Assembly: GCF_050947875.1 (NCBI RefSeq)
Contig: NC_134569.1
Coordinates: forward strand, 261,031,100-261,095,099
Direction of reading: 5' to 3'
DNA: 64,000 bases
Source: Dermacentor variabilis
Taxonomy: Eukaryota; Arthropoda; Arachnida; Ixodida; Ixodidae
Below the pieces are notes generated by a model. That model did not search any database. It was not told the DNA's origin and saw nothing but the letters and a program-made list of their open reading frames with translations. Below, one piece after another: positions 10,509-21,140 of the stretch; position 1 is the stretch's first letter; each line of letters opens with the position of its first letter. The position numbers and the translations under genes were made by a program.

Positions 10509-11286
10509 ATTGGGGCGCTGTCAGGAGGCGCAGTAGCGCCGCCTGGCCATGGTTTTCTCGTCTATATCCGTCCGCACATTTTTAAGCATAGATCTGCGCG
10601 GAGCGTTATGTCGGTTTGTTTGTTTATTTTATTTTTGTGCAGTGTTAAGAAATGTACTAACATACGAAAGCGTGACCATCAATTGTGGCCATGGTATCAC
10701 GTACACAACGTATGCACGGAAACAATAGACTATACGAAGTAGCACAAAAATATGATGAGCGTTAGTAAAACGAAACGAATGTTCCATAGAAGACGTGACC
10801 TACCCATCAAGATCATCAAACCCTCTTAAAGCGGTCCCATATTTTCCTTAACGTCTGCCGGACTAGACCAAAACAATGAGCAAAACGAGAATAACGTGAA
10901 AGCCCTAGCCGAACGCTTTCACAAGTGGACTTGTCTTATTCAAGACGACATATGCTTTCCTCGGCCCGGTATTTATAGGTACGGTTCTTCTAAAGGGAAG
11001 AGGGGGATGGGGCAACGCCTCCTAAAAATTTAAGGCCTGCGCGCTGCCAGATGTCACGTGAGCAACGTCGCTTCCGTTAGGCGATCGCCTCCGGTAGGCG
11101 CGCGCGAGAGAGCGAACCAAGGAAATCCCGTAGTCGGCACAGCAGTGCCCACGCTGGACTAGCAGCAACCAGTCCGACGCTGCATGTATCGTTCTGACGG
11201 GGTTTTGTGTTTCTGTTCTGGGTGTGCGTTCCTGCACATGATCAACGCGCGTGGTGGTGCTTAAGCCGTGAATTGCGGCTATCAGC
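10509..11286. other. No gene recognised; possible promoter region between divergent exons
   Basis: GC-rich at both edges and AT-rich centrally. It separates the minus-strand exon at 10173-10508 from the plus-strand THAP-like exon at 11287. Divergent promoters could lie here, but no TATA or initiator was convincing. Confidence 0.35.
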
Positions 11287-11439
11287 GTGCCGTACAAGTG
11301 CTGCGTGCCGAAATGCCGGTGAAACTACGACGAAGACTCGAAAATTCGTCTTCTAACTTCCGAAGGACGACGACGGCCAGCGAAACAAGTGACTGAGTGC
11401 CATACCACGCAAGGACTACCAAGTTACAGGTTCTTCAGG
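11287..11439 (+). pseudogene. Second THAP-like N-terminal exon, degraded
   Basis: The frame VPYKCCVPKCR-stop-NYDEDSKIRLL resembles the start of tick P-element/THAP proteins (CCVPxCxGNYD). The initiator ATG appears to be GTG (11287) and the Gly of the GNYD motif is replaced by TGA (11320-11322). After IRLL the similarity to THAP fades. The segment ends at CAGG|GTAAGG (donor at 11440) in phase 0. The best guess is an eroded 5' exon of a P-element-like transposon or THAP gene. The transposase core seen at 34.5 kb is too distant to be the same copy. Confidence 0.45.
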
Positions 11440-13019
11440 GTAAGGAATGCTTTAATTAGCTTGTTGTCTACCTTCATGCATGCTTTCACTGTGCGCAAAG
11501 TTCATTGTCACTGCGAACACATTAAGAGTTAGGCCTCCAATCCGTTGCATCGCTGAGAGGAACGAGGCGTTTGAGGTCCTATTACAATGCTTCCTACGGC
11601 TGACCGACGAAGGTTGTCACATTCATATTTCTCACAGAGGTGACGTAAAGCAGGAAGAGTTGGTTTTTACTAGTTTTATGTCACATCTTTGCCAGATTGT
11701 TTGAGAATATTAATCAAATATGAAGGATTTCTTGCAAAGAAGAGGTCTCTGAATTAGGCCAGCTCTCGCCGTTGAGTGCATTCAAGAGCTCTCGACGTTT
11801 CGTTTTGTCTGCTCTCGTTCTTCTGCAGTTGGGAATAAATAGCACTGCGGCTCGAGCTGTAGGGAAATTATTATTCAGTCGGACATTCGGCCGTAGACGG
11901 TGACTTCTCCGATCTATTCTGCTAAGCAAGTACGCTGTCAATTTGTCGTAATAAAAAGGCTGGGGTGCTATGCAGGATGCGCCGAGTTTGGCGAAACTCG
12001 GGATCTTCACGAGCTCTGGCGACACTCCAAGATGAAAGCACGAATGGTACCGAGACACAGTTTATCTTTCGACAAGCCTTAAGTTTCATTGGTTTATCTA
12101 GATTCACTCTGGCTGGCTATCATTCCTTGGGCGTTGCCTTCTGGGCAGTCGACAAACTGGGGCTCAGGTGATCATACCGTCGGTGCATGGTCATGCCTTC
12201 TTTCACTTGTTTGTCGTTCCACCGAGTGGATTACATGCACCGGCAAGTTATAAAAAAATGCATTCAGTACAATATTATTAGTTACTTTAACGTGCTTTAG
12301 AAGCATTTTAAAGCTTACAAGACGCACTACACCGAATGTTTACTAGAATAATTTGTAATTTTGTACGCTTCGCATTATACCACGAGGGAACGCTGTGGTG
12401 GCGTCATCACATCCATTCACCGGGCGAGCATGGCGGCTAAACATCGAAGAGGCCCAGTGTAAACAAACTCGTACAACGAGCTTGCAGTGCGCGACGTAGT
12501 GATCAGGCTCGACGATGACCACTATTTCTTGGATAGTTCTGTTCCTCCGTGAGCAATCTTTCCGTGCACCCCGAAAGACTGCCAATAGCTTCGGCGATTT
12601 TACAGATCGCAACGCAACGAATACGTGCAGGCAGGCCATGCACGTATTCAATCACTTGTTGCCAATTCATAACAGGTGATTACATAAGCGTGACAGAATG
12701 GATGTCAAGGAGAGAGAACTACAGCCGAGGATGGTAGAAAATTGTGTAATGGGACAAAAATATGATGTTTGTAGGCATCGGATGCAATCAGCTCGTAGAA
12801 AACGGGATTGTAGGGTGATGCATTTGTTTTACAGTGAACAAAAATAGGTTTGTGGTGCTGACAGCAGAGACTCGTGAAGGTGCGGGGACACCTCAGCTGC
12901 TGGCACACTAATAAACATGACAATTGGCTCTGAAAAACAAAACCCCAGTTATGAAAAATAAAGCAACGTTGACCCGAGACATTGTTTTATTATGCATTCT
13001 ACACTAAAGGCTGCCACAG
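11440..13019. other. No gene recognised
   Basis: Short frames on both strands, none with a domain signature. An ATGGCGGC start context near 12430 is followed by a stop after a few codons. Probably intron or intergenic. Confidence 0.45.
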
Positions 13020-14338
13020 TTAAAGGGGTGGAGACATCAAAATTTTCGTTCACGCGTTTGTTGATTCAAACGTTGCGTCATGCTTCAGGGAGCACGATAC
13101 ACACAGCGGGATTCATATATATCCGATAAATAATTTAATAATAGCATTATTATACCGAGCGATTTCGGTTTCGGTTTCTGGGCTCCGGGGGATGTTAGGA
13201 CGTCACAGAGGAGGAAACGCAACATGGCTTGGTCACGTGGCCCACAAAAAATAGTGACGTAAAACTATGCTGCGTCGTCTGCTCGCGCATACGCGTGCTC
13301 TGCCAGCAGAGGTCAACCACTGGCGATTCGAAGTGCATGTCGCGATTATTATAATTATTGCGAAGAGCGACAACAACGGTAAGAAAATATTGCGGCTTGT
13401 GAGAGTCGGTGATTCATTCCGAAGCGCCGTAAGCTTTAGCTTTGAAGTGAACCGGAAAAGGCCTAGCGACGATATCGGCGGCGCCGAACGATCGGAGGCG
13501 GTGAAGCTGCCGTCGATGCCAGAGCGACCACTCCTCGGTCGCTGATTGGCCGCTTCGCCGTACGGCTGCCGCACAAATGGGTCCCGGGCCCGTCCTCTCT
13601 ACGGCAAGGAAATCTCGCCGTTCGCGAGCAAAACCGCCGTCGCACGTGGGCCCGCGAACGGCAAACGGCAAACGGCAAACGGCGTGCGGCGAGTTTCCGT
13701 GCCGGTAACGTGGACGGGCCGGTAACGTGGAAAGGCCAAGCGAAGGAGAGTCCGCTCCGAGCTGCCGAACTACGCGACTATGCGAGGAGAGAAGCAGACA
13801 ACAAGAACGCCGCATATCCTGGTCCCTTTCGGAGTCGGCCGGATAGTGTTACACTCAAACGTGTAAAGGCCCGTCCGCAGGGCAACTCGCCGCACGCAGT
13901 TTGCCGTTCGCGGGCCGGCGTGCGGCGTTCGTGTTGTCCACTTCTCTCCTCTTGTGTCCGTGTCTGCGCGCCTTACCCCTTCTTTGCATTAAGAAAGGAT
14001 TTCTATATGCCTGTAGCTCGGTCGTAGTGGAGGCTATGCTCGGTCGCTCGGCTCAGCAGGCTCCGTAATCGGCATTTCATCGCTACTCATCGTACGTCAC
14101 GTTTTGTGCTGGTGTGCTATGACGTCAATATTTTCGTTCCTCCTCTGTGACGTAGTAACTGCCGCGCTAGCGATGGGTCTCGACTACGAGAAGTTTTTAA
14201 TGACTTTTCGGAGCTAAATTAAAATTATTTTGAAATGTTTGCAGCGTCCAAATACCTCGTTCTGGGTGTCCTTGCATACGGAAGTAGCCTACAACATGCT
14301 TTTTATAGCCTCAAAATTAGGTGTCTCAACCCCTTTAA
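13020..14338. mobile_element. 1.3-kb non-autonomous DNA transposon flanked by TTAA (piggyBac-like target)
   Basis: The left end reads TTAA-AGGGGTGGAGACA (13020) and the right end GTCTCAACCCCT-TTAA (14338), giving about 17 bp of near-perfect terminal inverted repeat inside TTAA. TTAA is the target duplication of piggyBac elements. Two further inverted pairs are nested inside: 13201-13219 with 14135-14152, and a GC-rich pair 13650-13700 with about 13870-13915 carrying GCCCGCGAACGGCAAAC. An (ACGGCAA)n run lies at 13658-13683. The open frames here are GC-driven and have no transposase motif. The element sits just upstream of the acceptor at 14434. Confidence 0.6.
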
Positions 14339-14434
14339 GGGCACTTAGTACTAATAGTGCAACGAGCATTTTTCTTTGTAAATAATGGTTTGTATGCGGT
14401 TGATTCATTCCAATAATCCACTTTTTTTTTGCAG

Positions 14435-14545
14435 CAGAACATTCTGCTGCTGGATGCACTCAACCGCCTGGTGGCAGTAGGCGAGCGCCAGGCACGTGCT
14501 CTTGAGTGTGTGGCAGAGGTCCAGAGGGCTGCTCTGCAACAGTAG
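14435..14545 (+). CDS. Terminal coding exon with coiled-coil-like helix, unidentified nuclear-type protein
   Basis: A strong acceptor (nine or ten T, then GCAG, ending 14434) is followed by a 36-codon frame ending in TAG at 14543-14545. It encodes QNILLLDALNRLVAVGERQA and continues with RALECVAEVQRAALQQ. Leucines and alanines are spaced as in an amphipathic or coiled-coil helix, and codon use is G/C-ending. Such short helical tails are common at the end of tick Myb/SANT- or MADF-type proteins, including those paired with Harbinger transposons, and a HARBI1-like relic lies 3 kb away on the opposite strand. That link is inference. Upstream exons were not identified; the preceding intron would contain the 13.0-14.3 kb transposon. 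Confidence 0.55.
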   Translation, partial: QNILLLDALNRLVAVGERQARALECVAEVQRAALQQ

Positions 14546-14639
14546 TATCGGTGCCCTCACTGCTCTCCAGTCGAGCCCCCAGAAGGCACTTTATAAAGGA
14601 GCTCTCAGTTTAATATTTTGTTTATTACTCAAGAACATG

Positions 14640-14645
14640 AATAAA
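14640..14645 (+). terminator. Polyadenylation signal AATAAA
   Basis: It lies 95 bp after the stop codon of the 14435-14545 exon and is followed by A/T-rich sequence. This is a suitable 3' end for that gene. Confidence 0.45.
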
Positions 14646-15124
14646 ATTATCGCAGTAAACATTGTGCTGTGCATATTAGGACACTTGTAACATGCACTTG
14701 GTGTCTCTTCAAAATGGGCAAAAACGTAAGACAACCTGTGCCACTCTTGGACCATGTAAATAAAAAATACACTAATGCAGCATACACATCATTCTGCTGT
14801 TTGTTCTATGTGCAAGAATACAGTGCGTGTTGATTAGCCACAAGATGAACGGTGTGTGTAATTCACAATGAAGACAGGAAACAGCAAGAGCTTAATAATG
14901 CTATCACCAATAGACTGTGCATATGACTGCAACACTCCCCGATTCAAATGTGCCATTATATGCATGTTCGATACCACATATTCTTTAACACTGCCATATA
15001 ATTGCATGTACTAATTTTCACACATCTTAAGCCCTTGCATAGCACACTTCTGATGTATCCATCTCATAGGCCAAATAATTGTACACTTGTCCTTTTGTGT
15101 TGTATGAAAAGCAGCATCCTTTAC

Positions 15125-15344
15125 AGTCGGATACAACTTCAGAAAACAGGAGAGGCCCCACCCAGATGACCAAAGCGCAGCAGCTGATTGCCTCCACGTC
15201 TAAAGAAATAGTCCCTCTCCAACGAGCAGGTATTAGTCTGTCCGGCGGCACAATGTCAGTCTAGAGTGCGTGCCCATTGGTGCAGGCTTGTGTTCACCTG
15301 CCTTAATGTGCAGATTCCGCAGCCTCCTAAAGTCGTATCCGACT
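15125..15344. mobile_element. 220-bp MITE
   Basis: The ends are 18-bp inverted repeats with two mismatches: AGTCGGATACAACTTCAG at 15125 and AGTCGGATACGACTTTAG as the reverse complement of 15327-15344. No coding capacity. Target duplication is not clear (AC or TTAC/ACAA at the flanks), so the superfamily is unassigned. Confidence 0.65.
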
Positions 15345-17257
15345 ACAAAATCACGTAATGCCTTGCACCAGTTGCATAGACTTCTGCAACTTGATAGCAC
15401 ACAATGATCAGGAGCAGAAGTCTATAAAGGCATCAAAGCAAAGCTGGCTGGCCACACTCCCATTATGAGGGGCTGCAAAAAAGTCTCGCCAAATATTTCC
15501 ATGACGTCCTTGAAAAAGAGGTGGTGTTTGGCACTTTTTTAGAATAAAAAAAAAACAGATTACAGTGAATGTTGTCTACCACGTCGAAACAAACTGAGCT
15601 TAGTTATCTGCACCGCATGTAATGGAAGCTTGTGTTTCACATAGGAAACAAACTGCTCTGTCCAGTACAATTTTGAGGCAGGTATGGCACCTATTATGTC
15701 GACAGTGTCAATATACAAATTACACTTTTCACAGGCCATTGATTTCACCATTATTTTTGTATGACGGTCCTTTCAATCAGTGCTTGTATTACATGAGCAG
15801 GTGGATTTGAAAGCAAAGCTTTGTTTGCAAACCTTCAGACTTCCATAATTGTGTGGCAAGGCACTGGCATGGTGTCGAATAGCTCACACTTCCTCGGTCC
15901 TGCGCCAAAGAAGCCTAATGCTCTATTTTAAGCTGGATCGCACAACGATTCGACGGCACAAAAAGAAGAGTAACACACACAGCAGAGCGTTCTGCTGTGT
16001 GTATTTCTCTTCGTTTTGTCCCGTTGAATTGTTGTGCAATTAAACTTCAAGCTTCTATACCAATACACCCAGTCTTCAACCTCACCAATGCTCTAGTTAT
16101 TAGGCCACAATAGCATGCATTTTTTAAATGTCCCTGCACAAAGTAGCTCTCCAAAAAATCACAAGTGTTAAATTTCGCAGCACAGGTGTATGCACGTGCC
16201 ATATTCTTACCACTAAACTCACAGGAAGCAAAGGGGCAAGCATTAACCAGCCTTACTGCTGCCGTTACCATCATCATCAGGACATCAATGGAAAGACAGT
16301 GCCACGTTTCAGTAAAGGGAGTGCCGGAGGGAAAGGCGTGACAGCGAGGCTTACAATAAAAATAACGGTTACAAGACATGTTGAATGCCAACATATGGTG
16401 CATGTCCCTCATCCTGCTTCGGCATTGCGACAAGCGTTTACTCGTTTGAGCATATCACGTTTTGTGTGATCATTGCTCTGTAGCTGTACAAAAGGTCTAT
16501 TTGCTCTGCAATTTTTAGTTTTATCATGGTGGGTTAAAGACTCACTTTTCATTGGCATCTGCACCACATTTCTCTCGATATGTAATTCTGCCTTGGTGGT
16601 TCATGACATCTTCACGTACACAGAGTTCTGTAGAGCATTGGATCTGCATTGTTCTACTGCTCAATAACTAGAGTCCCATTACGAGACGAAAATATACGAT
16701 TTATCCATCGAGAATAACGCCGCCCCTCCAAAAAAAGAAGATACACTGAACCTCTGGCACATGCATCAACAGTGAACAGAGCAGACCACCTGAAGTATTT
16801 CCTTCATGCAACCCAGCACACTAAGATTCTCAATGCATAGGCACAACCGGCTTGGCGCAACATCCACATCTCGCGCTGCAACAAATTCTGCGATTCCTCG
16901 CTGTTTCATAGTGCGGCCGATAGATGACGCATGACCTAAATTCAGCATTATGCACACTAAGTAACTTCACCAATCAAGAACCCCAAGTTCTTATGAGATT
17001 AGCATTCATAGGTTACTTCACACAATTTGTGATATCCATTTATCTGTTTATACTTAACCTCTTTCCCAAGAAAGTGAGCCATTTGGAAGGCACCCTGACA
17101 GACAAGTAGAACAATCGGCAAGAAGTCATCAACCAGCGAAAAAGTCAGTATCATAAGCAGCGCCATGTGAGATGTCGCTAGCACAAAGTTTAAGACGGCT
17201 ACGCAGAAGTGACAAATTTGGCAATATGGCGTGTCTAAACATTGCTTCAATGTTAAT
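15345..17257. other. No gene recognised
   Basis: Mixed sequence with short open frames lacking known motifs. I looked here on the minus strand for the C-terminal half of the HARBI1-like protein and did not find it. Confidence 0.45.
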
Positions 17258-17795
17258 CACAGTAACGCTGACATTGAGGCGCCTTAATTCCTAAGTACGT
17301 TCCGTCAACACACACCCGACTACGTTCGTAATGTTCCCGCGAAGTAGAAAGCATTCTTTTACATATGCCCGCTCAGCCGCTGTATTCGGGAAAGCTAGCC
17401 ACCGCTTACGCACTGCCGCATCGATAAGCGCGTCATACACATCTCTGACACAGTGGCTAACAGTAGTTTGATGGCGTCCAATGTAACGTTCGGCGCCGAC
17501 GCTTCCCTAAAAGCTCCCAGTCCCGTAGAAACGGAGGGCGCAGAGGACTTGATCTTCGACGGTGGGCGAATGAAGCCCGCCACGCTGTCTCCACAGACGA
17601 GTCTTCGCCTAGCTCGTCACACAGCCAGGGCACTGATGTCTTCGACAGGCGAATATGACGGTGAAACTCCCCGTCGGTCATGTAGGTGAACGGGTCCAGA
17701 CGGTCATACTGACGCTTGCTGCCGCTGGATGCAATGACACAGGCTGCTGAACACAGGTGGCAGCAGCCAATGAACATGGCTGCTGCCACCGCCAT
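17258..17795 (-). pseudogene. HARBI1/PIF-Harbinger-like nuclease, broken N-terminal half
   Basis: On the minus strand the pieces are DPFTYMTDGEFHRHIRLSKT, VPWLCDELGED, VEDQVLCALRFYGTGSF, HQTTVSHCVRDVYDALIDAA, RKRWLAFPNTAAERAYVKEC, NITNVVGCV and DGTYLGIKAPQ. In this order they match the N-terminal region and first catalytic-Asp block (VGCVDGT) of HARBI1-type DDE nucleases. These arise from PIF/Harbinger transposons and cut DNA at transposon ends. The reading frame is lost at least twice (near 17620 and just before DGTY), and there is a stop after TGSF. The rest of the catalytic core is absent. The ATG at 17795 opens an unrelated-looking 35-residue leader. It is a transposon relic or dead host paralogue. 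Confidence 0.8.
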
Positions 17796-19096
17796 GTTCC
17801 CGAGTTGAACTCGGAGGGGGCTCCGCGATGTATGAGTTTAGCACGAGTTCGCCTGTCAATCAAAACTAGAGGTCACGCCCCACGCGAGGCATGTAACTCC
17901 TGTGCGCGCACCCACCACAGTTGGGCCATGCCCAACTTATCTTCAGGCAACAGCGACGCGGTGTCGAGCTGAGAGGCATCAACAATCTTGACCGCCGACA
18001 TAAAACACGCACAACGCACTGTCATCTGTGATGTACTGAGCACCACTATCAAAAACAAAGCGTTGACTGTCGCTGGCTTATGCATACATCTTTCCGGGCT
18101 GAGATGGCCCCACAACACGGTTTCATTGCCTGCATTGTGGCGACGTAGCGCACAGTAAATAATTATCGGCACGTCACTGTAGCTGCTTGAAAGGCGTCGA
18201 TGCGCCGAGGGGTGCGACAATGCTGAGGAGTGCGTATCGCAGCAGTCGTTTGAGATGGCTGCTCTGTCATCGGGGATGAATCGGAGCCACAGCGTCGTAA
18301 ACACTATCAGCGTCCGAGAATCGCTCGCTCTTCTTGACCCAGTGCAATGGCATTTCTTCATCACAAGCACTGCGCACTCAACAGTTCTAACACCTCTCTC
18401 CGTTACGCTTCGTTGGCGATGCTTTCGGCTCTCGTCGTTTGATCAACTCGACGTTAAGTTGACAAGCCGTAACATATAGATTAGCTCTCATAGTTCATTT
18501 GCTTAATCTCTCTCTTGTACGTTCTTCCATGCTCTTCGGCGGCTACGATTTTCGCGGAATGATCTTGCCAAGCTTAACGACAATAATTGTGAAATAGAAG
18601 CATGCCTTTTCGATCTTTTCAGTGCTGTTCAGTTTGTGCTTGCATCTCGAAAGAATCTGATCTGCCAGTATTAGAAAAACTACCTTGAGACACTATGACA
18701 TCGTTTTGTGACACAGCTCCCTGTTTTTGTAGGTCTGTGCGCTGCACTTCTATGAGAGCTTTATTATAAACAAATGTTTCTATCATGACCAAAGGACTGG
18801 AAAAGTTATCGAGACCACTTTGCCGGTACCGCAACTGGACCATAGTGCTTCGCAATAAATATTCAAGAACTGCCCATCATACTTGTCCACACCACAGTGT
18901 TCCAAAACAAGAGAGGAGCCACGAGATCGACTGCTGCGACTGGAGTTTTCCCACCTTGCAAAGACATTGGCGGATTCATTGTCGTCATATAGGACGGAAG
19001 TTGGCAGGTATCCGTTCCAGACATTAACATAGCTGAAGGCATGTCTGCTGGGATACTCGTTGCAAGTGGTCCGTACTGCCTACCTCGTCGAGTATA
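17796..19096. other. No gene firmly recognised
   Basis: The minus-strand frame at 17873-18370 (165 codons) is open but has no recognised motif. A plus-strand stretch around 18900-19020 reads EEPRDRLLRLEFSHLAKTLA in one frame, which looks like decayed coding sequence. It probably belongs with the open frame that follows at 19097. Confidence 0.35.
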
Positions 19097-19428
19097 ATGT
19101 TCCTGTTGCTAACCGGAGGCACCATGCAAAGCATTGGAACTTCTGTTGTGATCAGTGACAGTATGGACATAAGTGTATGCCACCAAAAGGCCAAACTTAC
19201 CAAAGTAAATGGCTATACAGTCCCCAACAAAGTTCAGGATATGAGGTGCATCCTAGACATATTAGAGAACTTGTCTAATTCAGAAACACAATCTATTATT
19301 CCTGAGGATGTGGTAAAAGCTGTCGACACCCTGCTCCAGGTTTTAAAACAACGGCTACCAGCGGAAACTCAAAGTGTCCTTAAAGCACTGAAAGAACAGC
19401 TGGAAATAGTCACAATGAGAATGCCCTA
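19097..19428 (+). pseudogene. Decayed unknown coding segment truncated by Gypsy-1
   Basis: An open frame with coding-like composition contains VNGYTVPNKVQDMRCILDIL and then a helical, Glu/Leu/Lys-rich stretch ending ALKEQLEIVTMRM. It runs directly into the retrotransposon boundary at about 19429, so the insertion cut whatever lay here. It might be the tail of a DNA-transposon or host protein; I do not recognise it. Confidence 0.3.
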
Positions 19429-19568
19429 TAACGGGGGTGTTCGCCTAGTAGCTCTAGTTCTAGGTTTGTAGCGGTAGGCTGAAACAGGTCGGTGCAATAG
19501 CGAAACGGGGAAGCAAGTGCTCCTCGTCGTCTTCTTTCACCAGAACCATGCCCACTGCCCACTACAAT
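19429..19568 (-). repeat. Gypsy-1 3' LTR, probable extent
   Basis: About 80 bp (19429-19510) match 22907-22985, including GGGGGTGTTCG, GGTTTGTAGC and GGCTGAAACAGGTC. The portion to 19568 is inferred from a TGTAGTGGGC start on the minus strand and has no partner at the other end. Confidence 0.55.
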
Positions 19569-19882
19569 CGCTCCACACCAAAAAAGTAGCCATCCTGGCA
19601 ACCTAAGGACAGATGAACACAGGGGGATCACGACGCTGCTTGAGCCGGGAGACGTGGACAATTTCCTGGCTGCGATGACGCTAGTTGGAAGGCGCTTACA
19701 TTGGCTCGATGAGGCAGTTTACCGCGGATGTTTCTTTCAGTACCCAATAAGCACCGTTGTACTTGGAGAGCAGCTTGGAGGAAACGCCTGGAGCAGTAGA
19801 GGGCACCCACAACCAGACCAGCAAGCCAGGAGCAAACCACGTAGCCGTAGTTGATGAATCGTAGCGATGCTCGATCACGATG

Positions 19883-20380
19883 TCAAATGGACGCCCATAC
19901 ACAAAAGGGCGATATTTTCCGATAGCCCAAATGACGGCCAGACATTCCTTCTTCGTAACCGAGTAGTTTGCCTCGGCTTTGGTAAGAGTGCGGCTGGCGT
20001 GCGCGACGACGTACTCTTCGAAGCCATCGTGCGTTGTGTAAGAACAGCACCGAGCCCGACACCACCAGCGTCCGTATGGATTCCACTTGGAGCAGAGGGA
20101 TCGAAGTGCCGCAGTACTGGAGGAGAGCTGAGAACGCGTCGCAGTTCTTGCAATGCGTCGTCGCACGCCGGGGCCAGGCCGATAGGTCAGTACTGACGTT
20201 GAGAAGCTGCGTCAAGGGGGCGATGATAGAGGCAAAGTTACGGACGAAGCGCCGGAAATATGAGCATAGGCCGATGAAGCTTCCAAGCTCTTTCATGCTC
20301 GTTAGCTTGGGGAACTCAGATATGGCGCTAAGTTTCGTGGGGTCCAGGAGGATACCGTCTTTTGAAACTACATGGCGGAG
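19883..20380 (-). pseudogene. Gypsy-1 RT connection and RNase H, frameshifted
   Basis: [20 protein letters not shown] and [20 protein letters not shown] form the RT connection. The RNase H start, [20 protein letters not shown], is in a neighbouring frame, followed by [20 protein letters not shown] and [15 protein letters not shown]. The remainder is deleted. Confidence 0.78.
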
Positions 20381-20392
20381 AATAGTAAGCGT

Positions 20393-20559
20393 TTCCAGAA
20401 GAGAGTTGTAGCGCCGAAAAAGACAACACACAGCAAGGGAGACGGGAGAGGCGCAGGATGCGCCTGTCCCGTCTCGCTTGCTTTGTGTTGTCTTTTTCGC
20501 CGCTACAACCCTCTTCTGGAAACATGCACCAACTAGCCCTCCAACAAGTATTACTCAGT
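20393..20559. mobile_element. 167-bp foldback insertion in Gypsy-1 RT region, with 12-bp target duplication
   Basis: The reverse transcriptase sequence is interrupted between two copies of AATAGTAAGCGT (20381-20392 and 20560-20571). The insert begins as a hairpin: 20393-20453 and 20460-20521 are near-complete reverse complements over about 60 bp, with a loop of under 10 bp. It ends with a 38-bp unpaired tail. Long staggered duplications suggest retroposition or DNA repair rather than a TA/TTAA cut-and-paste element. Confidence 0.7.
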
Positions 20560-20574
20560 AATAGTAAGCGTGCG

Positions 20575-21140
20575 GGCGCCGAAGTGGCATTTCTTCAAAT
20601 TTAGTTGCAGTCCTGCATTGGAGAGGCACGCAAGGACTTGCTCGAGGCGGTTGAGATACGACGCAAAGTCTGAAAAGAAGCATGTCACCTAAATAACAGA
20701 GGCACGTTTTCCACTTCAGCCCTCGAAGAATGGCTTACATCATTCACTTGAAAGTGGCAGGTGCACTGCAGAGGCCTAACAGCATTACAGTAAATACATA
20801 CAGCTCATCAGGTGTAACAAAGGTTGTCTTTTGGCGATCGGCCTCTGCCATTGGCAGTTGCCAGTACCCGGAGCGCCGATCCAGCGACGAAAATATTTCC
20901 GCTCCCCGCAGACTGTCCCAGGCATCGCCGATGCGCGACAGAGGATAGACATCTTTGCGCGTAATTCGGTTGAGGCGGGGATAGTCGACGCCAAGCAGAA
21001 TGGAGCCATCGTTCTTTTTATTTTTTTGCGAGGACAACCGGAGATGCCCAGGGACTGTTAGAGGGCTGGATGATTCCACGCTTCAGCATGTCGTCAACGT
21101 GCTGTTCAATGATCCGGCGTTCAGCGGCCGACGCTGGCAC
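20575..21140 (-). pseudogene. Gypsy-1 reverse transcriptase, catalytic motif altered
   Basis: It shows LGVDYPRLNRITRKDVYPLS, FSSLDRRSGYWQLPMAEADR and the SAPATF block, all in Ty3/gypsy order. In the next frame CYLGDMLLF stands where the catalytic YLDD should be, so one of the two metal-binding aspartates is Gly. Several frameshifts separate the parts. Confidence 0.82.

Noticed and set aside
16047..16469. 128- and 113-codon ORFs on opposite strands
   Set aside because: Mutually overlapping, no recognisable domain, no splice or poly(A) context.
17756..17799. GGTGGCAGCAGCC/GGCTGCTGCCACC palindrome as a transposon end
   Set aside because: A 13-bp hairpin (plus a 9-bp one overlapping it) at the start of the HARBI1-like frame; no partner at the other end of the relic was found.
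17873..18370. 165-codon minus-strand ORF upstream of the HARBI1-like relic
   Set aside because: No known motif and composition unlike the adjacent nuclease; cannot be tied to it by splice sites.
19696..20431. Several overlapping ORFs on both strands treated as separate genes
   Set aside because: All minus-strand pieces fit one frameshifted gypsy RNase H/integrase; plus-strand ones are shadows.
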